NCBI GenBank assembly: GCA_017508895.1
Contig: JAFWRA010000069.1
Span: 1 to 5,497 of the forward strand
Reading direction: 5' to 3'
DNA: 5,497 nt
DNA from: Bacteroidales bacterium
GTDB lineage: Bacteria > Bacteroidota > Bacteroidia > Bacteroidales > F082
A program made the translations under genes and the position numbers. This document shows, in pieces, positions 4,471 to 5,497 of the stretch (the stretch's first letter is position 1; every line of letters starts with the position of its first letter). The notes under the pieces were generated by a model that ran no database searches, was not told the origin of the DNA, and worked only from the letters and a program-made list of their open reading frames with translations.

Positions 4471-5244
4471 ATGAGATTATTACTGATCAGCAATTCGACC
4501 AATTTCGGAGAAAATTATTTGGCTTGGGCCACGACACAAATCGAGCTTTTCTGCTCGCAGAACCATATTAATAAGGAGAGCCGTATCATTTTCGTGCCTT
4601 TCGCGGGCGTCAATATCGGTGGCAAGGCTTACCCTGAAAGCTATGACGCTTATGAGGCTCGGGTGAAGGATGTGTTCATACGCAAGTTCGGCTTGGAGAA
4701 CTTCACCTCGGTGCATCACTTCGACGACAAGGTGAAAGCCGTCAACGAGGCCGACTGCATCGTGGTGGGCGGCGGCAACACCTTCCATTTGGTGGCTGAA
4801 ATGCACCACTACGGCCTGATGGAAGCCATCCGCAATCGCGCTTTGGCTGGGGTGCCTTACATGGGTTGGAGTGCCGGCTCGAATGTGGCCTGCCCAACGC
4901 TTTGCACCACCAACGACATGCCTATTGTGCAGCCCGCATCGTTCAATTGCCTCAATCTGGTGCCTTTCCAAATCAATCCGCACTACCTTGACCCGCATCC
5001 GGAAATCGACAAAATGATCAAGCATGGCGGCGAGACCCGTCAAGACCGCATCAATGAATATTTGGCTGTCAACCAGCAGATGACTGTGGTCGGCTTGCGT
5101 GAGGCCACTGCCCTTTGGGTGACCGACGGCAATATGATGCTGAAGGGAGGCAAGAAAATGATTGTGATGCGCTACGGCAAGGAGTCGGTCGAGATTGAGC
5201 CGAATTCCGATGTCACTTTCCTTTTGGAAGGACATAACGCTTGA
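4471..5244 (+). CDS. pepE: Dipeptidase E (alpha-aspartyl dipeptidase, family S51)
   Basis: A 257-residue cytoplasmic serine peptidase that cleaves dipeptides with N-terminal aspartate and acts in peptide turnover. MRLLLISNST opens the class I glutamine amidotransferase-like fold. The strand FVPFAG (41-46) and the block DCIVVGGGNTFHL (95-107) are family features. The nucleophile is Ser134 in GWSAGSN, followed by Asp149 in TTNDMPI and His171 in INPHYL. These spacings equal the Ser120/Asp135/His157 triad of the enterobacterial enzyme, so catalysis should be intact. It is somewhat longer than the roughly 229-residue enterobacterial form, partly through a longer C-terminus. ATG 4471 is chosen because the promoter lies just upstream and MRLLLISN is the conserved N-terminus; the extension from 4282 would overlap the tRNA promoter region. 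The gene diverges from the tRNA pair and is followed by a terminator-like hairpin. Confidence 0.95.
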   Translation: MRLLLISNSTNFGENYLAWATTQIELFCSQNHINKESRIIFVPFAGVNIGGKAYPESYDAYEARVKDVFIRKFGLENFTSVHHFDDKVKAVNEADCIVVGGGNTFHLVAEMHHYGLMEAIRNRALAGVPYMGWSAGSNVACPTLCTTNDMPIVQPASFNCLNLVPFQINPHYLDPHPEIDKMIKHGGETRQDRINEYLAVNQQMTVVGLREATALWVTDGNMMLKGGKKMIVMRYGKESVEIEPNSDVTFLLEGHNA

Positions 5245-5251
5245 AGGCAAT

Positions 5252-5275
5252 AAAACGCCCACTTTTCGCGTTTTT
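5252..5275 (+). terminator. Terminator-like hairpin after pepE
   Basis: AAAACGC (5252-5258) and GCGTTTT (5268-5274) form a 7-base stem with a 9-base loop, and the T run TTTTT ends at 5275. It starts 8 bases after the pepE stop. Since no plus-strand promoter box is visible before the downstream ATPase gene, some read-through may be needed. Confidence 0.6.
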
Positions 5276-5295
5276 CAACGCAAAAGTAAAAGTCA

Positions 5296-5497
5296 ATGAA
5301 GCGCGACTATAGAAACGGTTTGACCCATGACGAGGTTCTGGAGAGCCGCAGCAAGCATGGCGATAATGTGCTGACTCCACCCGAAAAAGACCCGGTGTGG
5401 AAACAGTTTTTGGAGAAATTCAGCGACCCGATTATTCGCATTCTGCTGATTGCCTTGCTGTTGTCGGTGGCAGTTTCCTTGTACCAGTTGTTTACCA
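5296..5497 (+). CDS. P-type Ca2+-transporting ATPase, N-terminal part (gene continues beyond the window)
   Basis: Sixty-seven codons are present from ATG 5296 to the window edge. The sequence YRNGLTHDEVLESRSKHGDN followed by VLTPPEKDPVWKQFLEKFSD is the actuator-domain entry of PMCA/SERCA-like P-type ATPases (cation-transporter N-terminal domain: G-L-T-x-x-E-V, then the R-x-x-x-G-x-N-x-L motif). PIIRILLIALLLSVAVSLYQ (residues 46-64) is the first transmembrane helix. By family, the protein exports Ca2+ or a similar cation from the cytoplasm using ATP. The phosphorylation motif DKTGT and other catalytic parts lie outside the window, so ion specificity is not proven. It follows pepE by 51 bases that include a hairpin. 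Leader AAAAGTAAAAGTCA is A-rich as usual here. Confidence 0.88.
   Translation, partial: MKRDYRNGLTHDEVLESRSKHGDNVLTPPEKDPVWKQFLEKFSDPIIRILLIALLLSVAVSLYQLFT

Noticed and set aside
5281..5288. TACTTTTG on the minus strand as an antisense promoter to pepE
   Set aside because: It matches the -7 box but has no -33 element at a usable spacing and no gene to drive on that strand.

Overview
The window looks like chromosomal DNA of a Bacteroidota bacterium, most likely order Bacteroidales. Intergenic regions carry the Bacteroides-type -7 promoter box TAnnTTTG, leaders are short and A-rich without a regular Shine-Dalgarno site, and the proteins read as Bacteroidales versions of their families. The exact genus cannot be fixed from this sequence.

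Left part (1-1131), all on the minus strand and tightly packed: an ATP-binding regulator broken by an internal deletion (623-1131), then an intact small STAS-like protein (266-610), then the N-terminal end of a secreted C69-family dipeptidase that runs off the window at base 1. The broken gene kept its N-terminal domain and its last codons, but the HATPase core between them is missing and the two remnants lie in different frames. Its presumed partner gene is intact. This block looks more AT-rich than its neighbours.

Middle part (1153-3386): a compact divergent promoter region separates the regulator block from rarA, an AAA+ ATPase of replication-fork maintenance. It is followed by a cluster of three hairpins containing two copies of a palindromic element, and then by a probable EcsC-family protein, likely read from the same transcript. 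A long inverted repeat ends the plus-strand unit and faces a small unknown minus-strand gene (3394-3633).

Non-coding block (3634-4300): the promoter of the small gene, then a plus-strand promoter followed within about 120 bases by three hairpins, the last of which is a strong intrinsic terminator. No convincing ORF lies between, so this is a candidate small RNA of about 110 nt and the most interesting item in the window. About 185 bases without an assignable feature follow. Then come tRNA-Glu(CUC) and tRNA-Arg(ACG) on the minus strand, each with its own downstream hairpin terminator, and a tRNA promoter divergent from the next gene.

Right part (4436-5497): pepE, a cytoplasmic dipeptidase E with its full catalytic triad and a clear promoter, a terminator-like hairpin, and the N-terminus of a P-type Ca2+-transporting ATPase cut by the window edge. 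Most genes are housekeeping. The novelty lies in the candidate small RNA, the degraded ATPase/STAS pair and the palindromic repeats.
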